Below, piece by piece: positions 42,972 to 51,138 of a DNA stretch of 64,000 nucleotides. Source of the stretch: Erythrobacter sp. KY5 (lineage in GTDB: Bacteria; Pseudomonadota; Alphaproteobacteria; Sphingomonadales; Sphingomonadaceae); contig NZ_CP021912.1 of the NCBI RefSeq assembly GCF_003264115.1, positions 2,959,001 to 3,023,000 of the forward strand, given 5' to 3'. Position numbers and translations under genes: made by a program. The notes below the pieces were generated by a model. It saw only the letters and a list, made by a program, of their open reading frames with translations. It was not told the DNA's origin and ran no database searches. How positions within the stretch are numbered: position 1 is the stretch's first letter; each line of letters starts with the position of its first letter.

Positions 42972-44114
42972 ATGCAATTCACCGAGCAGCACGAGGCGCT
43001 CAAGGCCTCGCTCGAATCGTTTATCGAGCGCGAAATCAATCCGCATGTCGATGCGTGGGAGGATGAAGGCATCTTCCCGGCAAAGGAGCTGTTCAAGAAA
43101 ATGGGCGATGCAGGCTTCCTCGGGATCAACATGCCCGAAGAGTTCGGCGGCGCTGGACTCGACTATTCCTACGGCCTCGTCTTTGCCGAGACGGTCGGCA
43201 CGATCAATTGCGGCGCCCTGCCGATGGCGATTGGTGTGCAGACCGACATGGCAACCCCTGCTCTCGCCCGCTTCGGCAATGACGATGTGCGCGAGCGGTT
43301 CCTGCGCCCCTCGATCAGCGGCGATTATGTCGCGTGCCTTGGCGTGTCAGAGCCCAGCGCGGGGTCGGACGTCTCGGGCATCCGCACCACGGCGAGGAAG
43401 GATGGCGATGATTACATCATCAACGGCACGAAGATGTGGACCACCAACGGCACGCAGGCCGACTGGATGTGCCTGCTCGCGATCACCGATCCCGAAGGCG
43501 GCGTGCATCACAACAAGTCGCTGATCTGCGTGCCGATGGATACGCTCGGCATCTCCACCGCGCCGCGCTTCAGGAAGCTTGGCATGCATTCCTCCGACAC
43601 GACGCAGGTGTTTTTCGAAGATGTGCGCGTCCCTCAGGCGAACCTTATTGGCGAGGAAGGCAAGGGCTTTGCCTACCAGATGTCGCAGTTTCAGATCGAA
43701 CGGTTGTGGGCAGGCGCGGCGGGACTTCGCAGCATGGAGAACCTGATCGCCGCGACGCGCGAATATGCGGCGGGTCGCAAGCTTTTCGGTCAGAGCGTGC
43801 TCGACTTTCAGTCGGTCGCCTTCCGGCTCGCCGAGCTGGAAACCGAGGTCGAACTGTTGCGCAGCCTCACCTACCGCGCAGCGGAATTGCATATTGCAGG
43901 TGAGGACGTGACGCGGCTTGCGACGATGGTGAAACTGAAGGCGGGTAGGCTGAGCCGCGAGGTGTCGGATGCGTGCCTGCAATATTGGGGCGGCATGGGA
44001 TATATGTGGGATTCGCCCGTCGCGCGCGCCTATCGCGACAGCCGGTTGGGATCGATCGGCGGCGGCGCAGATGAGGTGATGCTGCAAATCCTGTCGCGAC
44101 AGGCCGGTTCGTGA
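42972..44114 (+). CDS. Acyl-CoA dehydrogenase
   Basis: A 380-residue member of the acyl-CoA dehydrogenase family. Motifs are GVSEPSAGSDVSGIRTTA and TKMWTTNGTQADW in the beta domain, and YWGGMGYMWDSPVARAYRDS with the loop IGGGADEVML at the C-terminus, as in isovaleryl/long-chain-type enzymes. It probably works as a homotetramer, because no small partner is next to it. Its TGA overlaps the GTG of the carboxylate transporter gene by 4 bases, so the two are co-expressed and the transporter may bring in the acid precursor. Confidence 0.93.
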   Translation: MQFTEQHEALKASLESFIEREINPHVDAWEDEGIFPAKELFKKMGDAGFLGINMPEEFGGAGLDYSYGLVFAETVGTINCGALPMAIGVQTDMATPALARFGNDDVRERFLRPSISGDYVACLGVSEPSAGSDVSGIRTTARKDGDDYIINGTKMWTTNGTQADWMCLLAITDPEGGVHHNKSLICVPMDTLGISTAPRFRKLGMHSSDTTQVFFEDVRVPQANLIGEEGKGFAYQMSQFQIERLWAGAAGLRSMENLIAATREYAAGRKLFGQSVLDFQSVAFRLAELETEVELLRSLTYRAAELHIAGEDVTRLATMVKLKAGRLSREVSDACLQYWGGMGYMWDSPVARAYRDSRLGSIGGGADEVMLQILSRQAGS

Positions 44115-45655
44115 CCCTTCCCGACGCGACGAACGGGGCGAACGGGGCGAACGGGGCGAGACCAGCCTCACTGCTTTGGACATATCGCGCGTTGGGTATT
44201 GGACTTGCAGCGCTCGTCTATGCCTTGCTCGGTTCGGCTGAGATGTCAGGCGATGCGCGCTTTGTTGCAGCCATCGCCACCCTGATGGCGGTCTGGTGGA
44301 TTTCCGAAGCCGCGCCGCTTGCCGTGACTTCGCTGCTGCCCATCGTGCTGGTTCCTGCGCTGACAGAGAGAACCGTGCGCGAGACTACCAGCGCTTATGC
44401 GAACCCCATCGTTTTCCTGTTCCTCGGGGGATTCCTGATCGCGATTGCGATGCAGAAATGGGGGCTGCACCGGCGCATCGCGCTGCTGACGGTCAAGCGC
44501 GTCGGCGTGTCGCCGACCCGCATCGTGCTCGGCATGATGATCGCGACCGCGTTTCTGTCGATGTGGGTGTCGAACACCGCGACGACCTTGATGATGGTGC
44601 CGATTGCGATCTCTGTGCTGTCGCTGGTCAGCGCCAACGCTGCGGTCGCAGGCGCCGGAGACGCCGAGGCCGACACCAACATCGCGACCTTTGGCGTGTG
44701 TCTGGTGCTCTCCATCGCATGGTCATCGAGCATGGGGGGCCTCGCCACGCTGACGGGGAGCACGCCGAACGCCTTCATCGCAGGATATGCGCGTGAGCAG
44801 CTGGGTATCACCATCGGGTTTGCCGAGTGGATGATGCTCGGGCTGCCGCTATCGGTCAGCTTCATCGCCATCGGCTGGTTCGTCATGACGCGGTTTCTCT
44901 ACCGCTTCGACCTCGACGAGATACCGGGCGGCAAGGAGCTTATTGACCGCGAGGTTGACGAACTCGGCTCGATGAATGCGGGCGAGCGGCGCGTGGCGTG
45001 GGTGTTTGCGAGCGCAGCCTTCTTGTGGATCGTGCCCGCTTTGCTTGAACAATTGCCGCTCTCCGATGCAGTCATGGCGGTGCTTGGGGTGCTCGACGAT
45101 GCAGTCATCGCTATCGGTGCAGGGGTGGCCCTCTTCCTGCTGCCTGCAAGCCGTCCGGGCGAGATGGTGCTCAACTGGAAGGACGCGGAAGAGGGTCTGC
45201 CATGGGGCGTACTGCTGCTGTTCGGCGGGGGACTGAGCCTCGCCGGAGCGGTTGCGGGAACGGGCCTCGATTCGTGGTTTGGAACGCAGGTCGCAGGGCT
45301 CACCACCCTGCCCGCGATACTGCTTATCGCAAGCGTGACCGCCATCGTGCTGTTCCTGACCGAGCTCACCAGCAACACCGCGACATCGGCGACGCTCATC
45401 CCGGTCCTTGGTGGCGTTGCGCTCGGCGTCGGGATGGAGCCGATGGGGCTGCTCGTGCCCGCAGCGCTCGCCGCGACTTGTGCGTTCATGCTGCCGGTCG
45501 GCACGCCGCCCAATGCTATCGTGTTCGGCACCGGCGCCGTCACCATCGGGCAGATGGCGCGCGGCGGCGTGGTGCTGAACCTGATCGGGATCGCGCTCAT
45601 CACCGGCTTTGTCTATTGGCTCGGCGGCACAGCGATGGGGCTGGTCTTCAGCTAG
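44111..45655 (+). CDS. SLC13/DASS-family anion transporter
   Basis: A 514-residue inner-membrane symporter of the divalent-anion:sodium family (dicarboxylates, sulfate and similar). It has about eleven hydrophobic segments and both family SNT motifs: SNTATTLMMVPIA in the first half and TELTSNTATSATLIPV in the second, the latter followed by LPVGTPPNAIVFGTG. The GTG start overlaps the stop of the upstream acyl-CoA dehydrogenase gene. Its N-terminus contains an in-frame triple NGA repeat. It overlaps the convergent ACAD gene by 4 bases at the end. Confidence 0.93.
   Translation: MTLPDATNGANGANGARPASLLWTYRALGIGLAALVYALLGSAEMSGDARFVAAIATLMAVWWISEAAPLAVTSLLPIVLVPALTERTVRETTSAYANPIVFLFLGGFLIAIAMQKWGLHRRIALLTVKRVGVSPTRIVLGMMIATAFLSMWVSNTATTLMMVPIAISVLSLVSANAAVAGAGDAEADTNIATFGVCLVLSIAWSSSMGGLATLTGSTPNAFIAGYAREQLGITIGFAEWMMLGLPLSVSFIAIGWFVMTRFLYRFDLDEIPGGKELIDREVDELGSMNAGERRVAWVFASAAFLWIVPALLEQLPLSDAVMAVLGVLDDAVIAIGAGVALFLLPASRPGEMVLNWKDAEEGLPWGVLLLFGGGLSLAGAVAGTGLDSWFGTQVAGLTTLPAILLIASVTAIVLFLTELTSNTATSATLIPVLGGVALGVGMEPMGLLVPAALAATCAFMLPVGTPPNAIVFGTGAVTIGQMARGGVVLNLIGIALITGFVYWLGGTAMGLVFS
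44131..44157 (+). repeat. Three tandem copies of a 9-base unit
   Basis: The unit GAACGGGGC occurs three times without change and encodes NGANGANGA at residues about 8-16 of the transporter. Because the unit is a multiple of three, gain or loss of copies keeps the frame. Confidence 0.85.
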
Positions 45656-46662
45656 AGCGGCGCGCTGATCCGGGGCCATAGCGCAGGCTCATCCTCGGCC
45701 AGCACGGCATGGCCAAGCCGGATCGCCCACTCGCTTTCCGCTCCGAACTCGTCCTGCCACTGCCACAGGCGGCGAGTGTAGCGGCCCAGCTTGTATTCGC
45801 GGGTGAAGCCCATGGCTCCGTGGGCCTGATGCGCACCCGCTGCGACCCTGGACGCCGCCTGACCGCAGCGAATTTTGGCAATTGCGATTTCCTCGATTGC
45901 GCGCGCACCGCAATGCGGATCAGCCGCCAGCGCATCGCTCGCGATCTCGACCGCCGCGATGGAAGCAGCGGTTTCGCAGGCGATGTCGGAGAGGTGATGC
46001 TGGATCGCCTGAAACTTCGACAAGGGCCTGCCGAACTGCTCGCGCTCGCTTGTATAGGTCAGTGTCAGGTCGAGCACCGCCTGCATGGCCCCCGCCATCT
46101 GCGCGGCTCGAAGCAGCGCGGCGAGCGCGTGAAAGACCTGCGCCGTCAGCCGGTTCGGCGCGGCGATCTCGATTATCGCCTCGGCCCGCGATATGCGGGG
46201 TGCTGCGCCATCCTCTGCTCCCTTTAGCGGCTTCACCTGTTCGGGCGCATGAGGCTCAAGTCGCAAACGCCCGTCCTTGATCGCCAGCACCGCATCAACC
46301 TGCGCCGAATGAGACAGCGGAGCGCTCTCGTCGAGCGGGTCGGCAATCGCGATGCGGTGGGCGGGCGGCTCGATCCCGCAGGCGGACAGCACACCGATAG
46401 CCAGCACCGTATCGGCCAGCGGCGCGGCAAGCGCATGCCGCGCCGTGATGCTCGCGATGAAAGCCGCATCGGCAAGCGAGCCACCCATCCCGCCGTGCTC
46501 TTCCCTCGCACAAAGCAGAGGATAGCCATTGTCGAAAAGCGTTTCCCACAAGGCGTTAGCATCGTCGCCGACCCCGCCCACATGGTCGATGGCCTCGAGC
46601 GGCGCATCGATGAGGATGCGCTCCAGCCCTTCTGCGATCATCTGCAGGTCGCCAGCTTCCAT
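45652..46662 (-). CDS. Acyl-CoA dehydrogenase-like small subunit
   Basis: A 336-residue ACAD-fold protein, shorter and less conserved than its neighbours. The N-terminal half lacks clear FAD-contact motifs. The C-terminal half keeps SEREQFGRPLSKFQAIQHHL and GAMGFTREYKLGRYTRRLW, but the active-site loop is missing. The ATG at 46662 overlaps the stop of the upstream ACAD gene (TGATG), which means strict coupling; the open frame extends further but without a ribosome site. It is probably the beta subunit of a heteromeric dehydrogenase formed with the 382-residue neighbour (inference). Confidence 0.88.
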   Translation of the reverse strand: MEAGDLQMIAEGLERILIDAPLEAIDHVGGVGDDANALWETLFDNGYPLLCAREEHGGMGGSLADAAFIASITARHALAAPLADTVLAIGVLSACGIEPPAHRIAIADPLDESAPLSHSAQVDAVLAIKDGRLRLEPHAPEQVKPLKGAEDGAAPRISRAEAIIEIAAPNRLTAQVFHALAALLRAAQMAGAMQAVLDLTLTYTSEREQFGRPLSKFQAIQHHLSDIACETAASIAAVEIASDALAADPHCGARAIEEIAIAKIRCGQAASRVAAGAHQAHGAMGFTREYKLGRYTRRLWQWQDEFGAESEWAIRLGHAVLAEDEPALWPRISAPL

Positions 46663-47810
46663 CACCGCATCCCCATTTCGCGAGCGATGATGCCGCGCAG
46701 TATCTCCGTCGTCCCGCCGCGCAAGGTGTTGGACGGCAAATGCAGCACCGCGTCTCTTAGCAGCGTTCCCAGTCCGTCGGGCCACTCGCCTCTCGGGATG
46801 CCAGCAAGCACATTGCGCAGCTTTGCGACGACATCGTTCTCAAGCCGATTGCCCATTTCCTTGACCACGGCGGCAAGCGTTGCCGGTGATTCCCCCCGCT
46901 CGAGCAACTCCGCCACCCCCAGCGACATGCGCCTCAGCACGCGGAGATTGGCAAGGATCGACCCGACCTCGCCGGCCCTGCGGTCGTCGGCATGGCGCGC
47001 GATCACCGGCAGCGCGGTTTCGAGCACGATCAGCGACGTCAGAAACCGCTCCGGTCCCGAGCGCTCCAGCGCGAGTTCGCCCATGCACTGCGCCCAGCCA
47101 TTGCCTTCGGTCCCGAGCAAGGCATCACCCGGCAACTCCACATCCTCGAACAGTGTTTCGTTGAAATGCGGTGTGTCGCCAAGGTCGCGAATGCCCGAGA
47201 TATCGACGCCGGGAAGCGAGAGGTCGACGAGGAACTGCGACAGGCCAACCTGCCGATTGCGCCCCTCTGCAGGCGAGGTGCGCGCAAGGACGATTATGTA
47301 ATGCGAGAAATGCGCGCCGGTCGACCAGATCTTGCGCCCCGACAGCACCCACCCCGTATCCGTGCGCTTCGCCGACGTCTTGATCGCCGCAAGGTCTGAA
47401 CCCGCCTGCGGTTCGCTCATCCCGATGGCGGTAAAGCACTCGCCCGCTGCAATGCGAGGCAGAATATCGTGCTTCTGCTCTTCGGTGCCGTATTGCAGGA
47501 TATGGCTGCCCGTCTGGCGGTCCGCGATCCAGTGCGCGGCAACCGGAGCGCCCGCTGCGAGCAATTCCTCGGTCACGACGAAGCGGTGCGCCATGGGCCG
47601 CGCATGCCCGCCATATTCCTTCGGCCACGTGATGCCGAGCCAGCCTTGTGCGCCAAGCTTGCGACTGAATTCCGGGTCAGCGGCCGAGACCCAGCAATCC
47701 GCCTGCGGCACAAAGCCGCCCGACGCGCGCTCTGTAGAGAGGAATGATCGGATCTGCGCTCTCAAGTCGTCGGCTTGGGCGTCAAAAGCGAGACGGGGAA
47801 ACTGGAACAT
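46662..47810 (-). CDS. Acyl-CoA dehydrogenase, probable alpha subunit
   Basis: A 382-residue acyl-CoA dehydrogenase with FAD-contact motifs GMSEPQAGSDLAAIKTSA and RKIWSTGAHFSHY, and the C-terminal loop RGGTTEILRGIIA. The ATG at 47810 follows GGAGAG directly upstream; a longer frame adds 34 basic residues without a ribosome site. It is translationally coupled to the 336-residue ACAD-like gene. It diverges from the P450 gene across 92 bases, so the two units may share control. Confidence 0.92.
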   Translation of the reverse strand: MFQFPRLAFDAQADDLRAQIRSFLSTERASGGFVPQADCWVSAADPEFSRKLGAQGWLGITWPKEYGGHARPMAHRFVVTEELLAAGAPVAAHWIADRQTGSHILQYGTEEQKHDILPRIAAGECFTAIGMSEPQAGSDLAAIKTSAKRTDTGWVLSGRKIWSTGAHFSHYIIVLARTSPAEGRNRQVGLSQFLVDLSLPGVDISGIRDLGDTPHFNETLFEDVELPGDALLGTEGNGWAQCMGELALERSGPERFLTSLIVLETALPVIARHADDRRAGEVGSILANLRVLRRMSLGVAELLERGESPATLAAVVKEMGNRLENDVVAKLRNVLAGIPRGEWPDGLGTLLRDAVLHLPSNTLRGGTTEILRGIIAREMGMR

Positions 47811-47902
47811 GCTCTCCACGCGTAAATGCCGAGCGCGGCCGCGTCCAGAGCGGATGCCTTCGCGGCTTTTCACTCTCGCAATTGTCTGGCAGACAACAAA
47901 AC

Positions 47903-50900
47903 ATGGCCACAAACGCGACGCTCACACCCATCCCGCAACCTCCCGGCAAGCCGCTGATCGGCAACGCCCTGACTGTGGATGCAAGTCAGCAGATCCAGTC
48001 GCTTATGCAGCTGGCCGAAGAATATGGCCCGATCTTCCAGCTCGACATGATGGGCACCGCGATTGTGATCGTATCGGGCGCGGATCTTGTCGCCGAAGTG
48101 TGCGACGAAAAGCGTTTCGACAAGTCGGTGCGCGGGCCGCTCAAACGCCTGCGGCTGATCGGCGGCGATGGCCTTTTCACCGGTGATACGGACGCGCCCA
48201 ACTGGTCGAAGGCGCACAACATCCTGCTGCCCTCCTTCAGTCAGAAGGCGATGGGCAGCTACCTTCCGATGATGACCGACATTGCCACGCAGCTGGTCAT
48301 GAAGTGGGAGCGGATGAACTCGGACGACGTGATCGACGTGCCCAAGGATATGATCCGCCTGACGCTCGACACGATTGGCGTTTGCGGTTTCGGGTACCGG
48401 TTCAATTCGTTCTACCGCGAAGACTTCCACCCCTTCATCCGCGCGCTCACCCGCACGCTGGAGACAACGCAGAAGATACGCGGAATTCCGGGCGAGAAGC
48501 TGCTCAAGAGCGACGCTGTGAAACAGCTGCACCGCGATGCGAAATACATGAACAACCTCGTCGACGAGATCATTCGCGAACGCCAGCGCAGCGGCGGCGA
48601 CGGGCCGGAAGACCTGCTCGATTTCATGCTTTCGGGCCGCGACCCGCTGACCGGGGAGAGGCTGTCGGATGAGAACATCCGCTATCAGATCAACACCTTC
48701 CTGATCGCGGGCCACGAAACGACATCGGGTCTCCTATCCTTCACGCTTTACTATCTGCTCAAGAACCGCGACGTGCTGACCCGCGCCTATGCCGAGGTCG
48801 ACACCGTCCTTGGCCGCAATATCGACCAGCCGCCAAGCCTCAAGCAGATCGGCCAGCTCCCTTACATCCGCGCGATCCTGTTCGAGGCGCTGCGCCTGTG
48901 GCCGACCGCGCCCGCCTTTGGCCTTGCCCCGTTCGAAGACGAAGTGCTGGGCGGCAAGTACCTGATCCCCAAGGGCACGTTCACGACCGTCCTCATCCCC
49001 TCGCTCCATCGTGACAATTCGGTCTGGGGCGAAAATCCTGAGAAGTTCGACCCCGAAAACTTCGCTCCCGAGGCCGAAGCCGCGCGGCCCGTCCATGCTT
49101 ACAAGCCTTTCGGAAACGGCCAGCGCGCCTGCATCGGGCGGCAGTTTGCGATCCAGGAATCGATCCTGGTCCTTGCGATGATCCTCCAGCGGTTCGAGCT
49201 GTTCGACCATTCCGACTACAAGCTCGACATCAAAGAGACTTTGTCGATCAAGCCCGACGAATTCACGATCAAGGCGCGGATGCGCAAGGATGTGGAACGC
49301 GGCGGCAAGGTGACCGAAGACACGGACGAAGCGGCAATTGAGCGCGCCGCACCCAAAGTCGCCAAACACGGCACGCCGCTGCTCGTCCTTTACGGATCGA
49401 ACCTGGGATCAAGCGAAAGCTTCGCCCGCGAAGTCGCGCAGAAGGGGGAATTCAACGGCTTCGACGTCGAGATGGCCCCGCTCGACGATTATGTCGGCAA
49501 GCTGCCCGATGGCGGTGCGGTTGCGATTGCGTGCGCGTCATACAACGGCATGCCGCCCGACAATGCCGCCAGGTTCGTTGACTGGATCGAAAGCAAGGAC
49601 GGCGCTGCGCCCGACCTCTCCCACGTATCCTACATGATGCTCGGCTGCGGTAATTCCGACTGGGCGGCGACCTTTCAGGCTGTACCGCGCCTGATCGATG
49701 CGCGAATGGAAGAGCTTGGCGCGAAGCGGATCGTCCCCACCACCGAACTCGACGCGCGCAGCGATGTCGACACGCAATTCCACACCTGGCTCGATGCGCT
49801 GATGCCGCAGCTGGGTGAGCATTTCGACCTCGACCTTTCGGGCGAGGCTGCCGGGATTGCAGAGCCGCTCTACAAGGTCGAAGTCACGCAGAGCGTTACC
49901 GCCAACACGGTCGCCTCGCGCGTGGGAGCGCATGCGGTGCGGATGGTCGCCAATCGCGAGCTCAAGAACACCGACATGGGCGAAGGGCGCTCGACCCGGC
50001 ATATCGAAGTCGAACTGGCCGATGGCGAGACATACCAGCCGGGCGATCACCTGTGCGTCGTGCCTGAAAATGACGATGCCGTGGTCGAACGGCTGCTGCA
50101 CCGCTTCAATCTCGATGCGGACACCTATGTTCGGATCGAATCGCGCAGCGAAATGCGCGGCCCCTTCCCAAGCGGCAGTACCTTCTCGGTCTACAATCTC
50201 GCCAAGACGGCAGGCGAATTGCAGGCGGTCGCAACGCGCAAGGACATTGCAACGCTGGCGCTCTATACCGAGTGTCCGAATTCGAAACCGGAACTTGAAA
50301 AGCTTGCCCAGCCGCCAGCCGATGACGGGACGGACCAGTATGCAACCGATGTTCTGGCCAAGCGCAAATCGGTGCTCGACCTGCTGGAGGAATACCCCGC
50401 CTGCGACCTTCCGCTGGCGGTATTTCTCGAGATGATCCCGTTCCTTTCCCCGCGTTACTATTCGATCTCATCAGCGCCCGGAGACACCCCTCAGACGTGT
50501 TCAATCACCGTCGGCGTCGTCAAAGGACCGGCACTTTCGGGCAAAGGCACATTTAAAGGGACGTGCTCGAATTACCTCGCTGAACTTGAGCCGGGTGCAT
50601 CCTTCAACGCCGTTGTGCGCGAACCGACTGCGAATTTCCGCCTGCCGGACGATCCCATGGTGCCGCTCATCATGGTCGGACCGGGAACAGGCCTCGCGCC
50701 GTTTCGCGGTTTCCTGCAGGCGCGCGATGCGCTTGCCAATTCGGGCAAGGAATTGGGGGGCGCGCGGCTCTATTTCGGATGCCGGACCCCGGAAGAGGAC
50801 TACCTCTATCGCGACGAGCTTGAGGATTACGACAAGCGCGGAATTGTCACCTTGCGCACCGCTTTCTCACGCATTGGCGAAGGCAATTGCTACGTGCAGA

Positions 50901-51118
50901 ACCACATCGCAGAAGATGCCGACGCAATCTGGCAGATGCTTGAGGCAGGTGGCCGCGTCTATGTCTGCGGCGACGGCGCGCGGATGGAGCCGGACGTGCG
51001 CGCGGCGCTGGCCAAAATCCACAGCGACAAGACCGGCTCCACACCAGCCGAGGCGCAAAGCTGGATCGGTGAGCTTATCGCGAACGGGCGCTATTCACTC
51101 GACGTCTGGGTCGGGTGA
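47903..51118 (+). CDS. CYP102 (P450-BM3-type) self-sufficient fatty-acid monooxygenase
   Basis: A 1071-residue natural fusion of a cytochrome P450 with its NADPH-P450 reductase. The heme domain shows the oxygen-activation motif AGHETTSG (269-276), the ExxR motif EALR (328-331) and heme ligand Cys410 in FGNGQRACIGRQ. The phenylalanine equivalent to BM3 F87 is kept (F92). The reductase part has the FMN site LYGSNLGSSESFA, FAD site RYYSISSAP, NADPH site GPGTGLAPFRGF and terminal DVWVG. Residues aligned with BM3 R47 and Y51, which hold the fatty-acid carboxylate, are Thr52 and Ile56. The ATG at 47903 is chosen because the protein then begins like CYP102 enzymes. The protein is cytoplasmic. Confidence 0.96.
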   Translation: MATNATLTPIPQPPGKPLIGNALTVDASQQIQSLMQLAEEYGPIFQLDMMGTAIVIVSGADLVAEVCDEKRFDKSVRGPLKRLRLIGGDGLFTGDTDAPNWSKAHNILLPSFSQKAMGSYLPMMTDIATQLVMKWERMNSDDVIDVPKDMIRLTLDTIGVCGFGYRFNSFYREDFHPFIRALTRTLETTQKIRGIPGEKLLKSDAVKQLHRDAKYMNNLVDEIIRERQRSGGDGPEDLLDFMLSGRDPLTGERLSDENIRYQINTFLIAGHETTSGLLSFTLYYLLKNRDVLTRAYAEVDTVLGRNIDQPPSLKQIGQLPYIRAILFEALRLWPTAPAFGLAPFEDEVLGGKYLIPKGTFTTVLIPSLHRDNSVWGENPEKFDPENFAPEAEAARPVHAYKPFGNGQRACIGRQFAIQESILVLAMILQRFELFDHSDYKLDIKETLSIKPDEFTIKARMRKDVERGGKVTEDTDEAAIERAAPKVAKHGTPLLVLYGSNLGSSESFAREVAQKGEFNGFDVEMAPLDDYVGKLPDGGAVAIACASYNGMPPDNAARFVDWIESKDGAAPDLSHVSYMMLGCGNSDWAATFQAVPRLIDARMEELGAKRIVPTTELDARSDVDTQFHTWLDALMPQLGEHFDLDLSGEAAGIAEPLYKVEVTQSVTANTVASRVGAHAVRMVANRELKNTDMGEGRSTRHIEVELADGETYQPGDHLCVVPENDDAVVERLLHRFNLDADTYVRIESRSEMRGPFPSGSTFSVYNLAKTAGELQAVATRKDIATLALYTECPNSKPELEKLAQPPADDGTDQYATDVLAKRKSVLDLLEEYPACDLPLAVFLEMIPFLSPRYYSISSAPGDTPQTCSITVGVVKGPALSGKGTFKGTCSNYLAELEPGASFNAVVREPTANFRLPDDPMVPLIMVGPGTGLAPFRGFLQARDALANSGKELGGARLYFGCRTPEEDYLYRDELEDYDKRGIVTLRTAFSRIGEGNCYVQNHIAEDADAIWQMLEAGGRVYVCGDGARMEPDVRAALAKIHSDKTGSTPAEAQSWIGELIANGRYSLDVWVG

Positions 51119-51138
51119 AGCGCGCCACTTAGTCCCGC

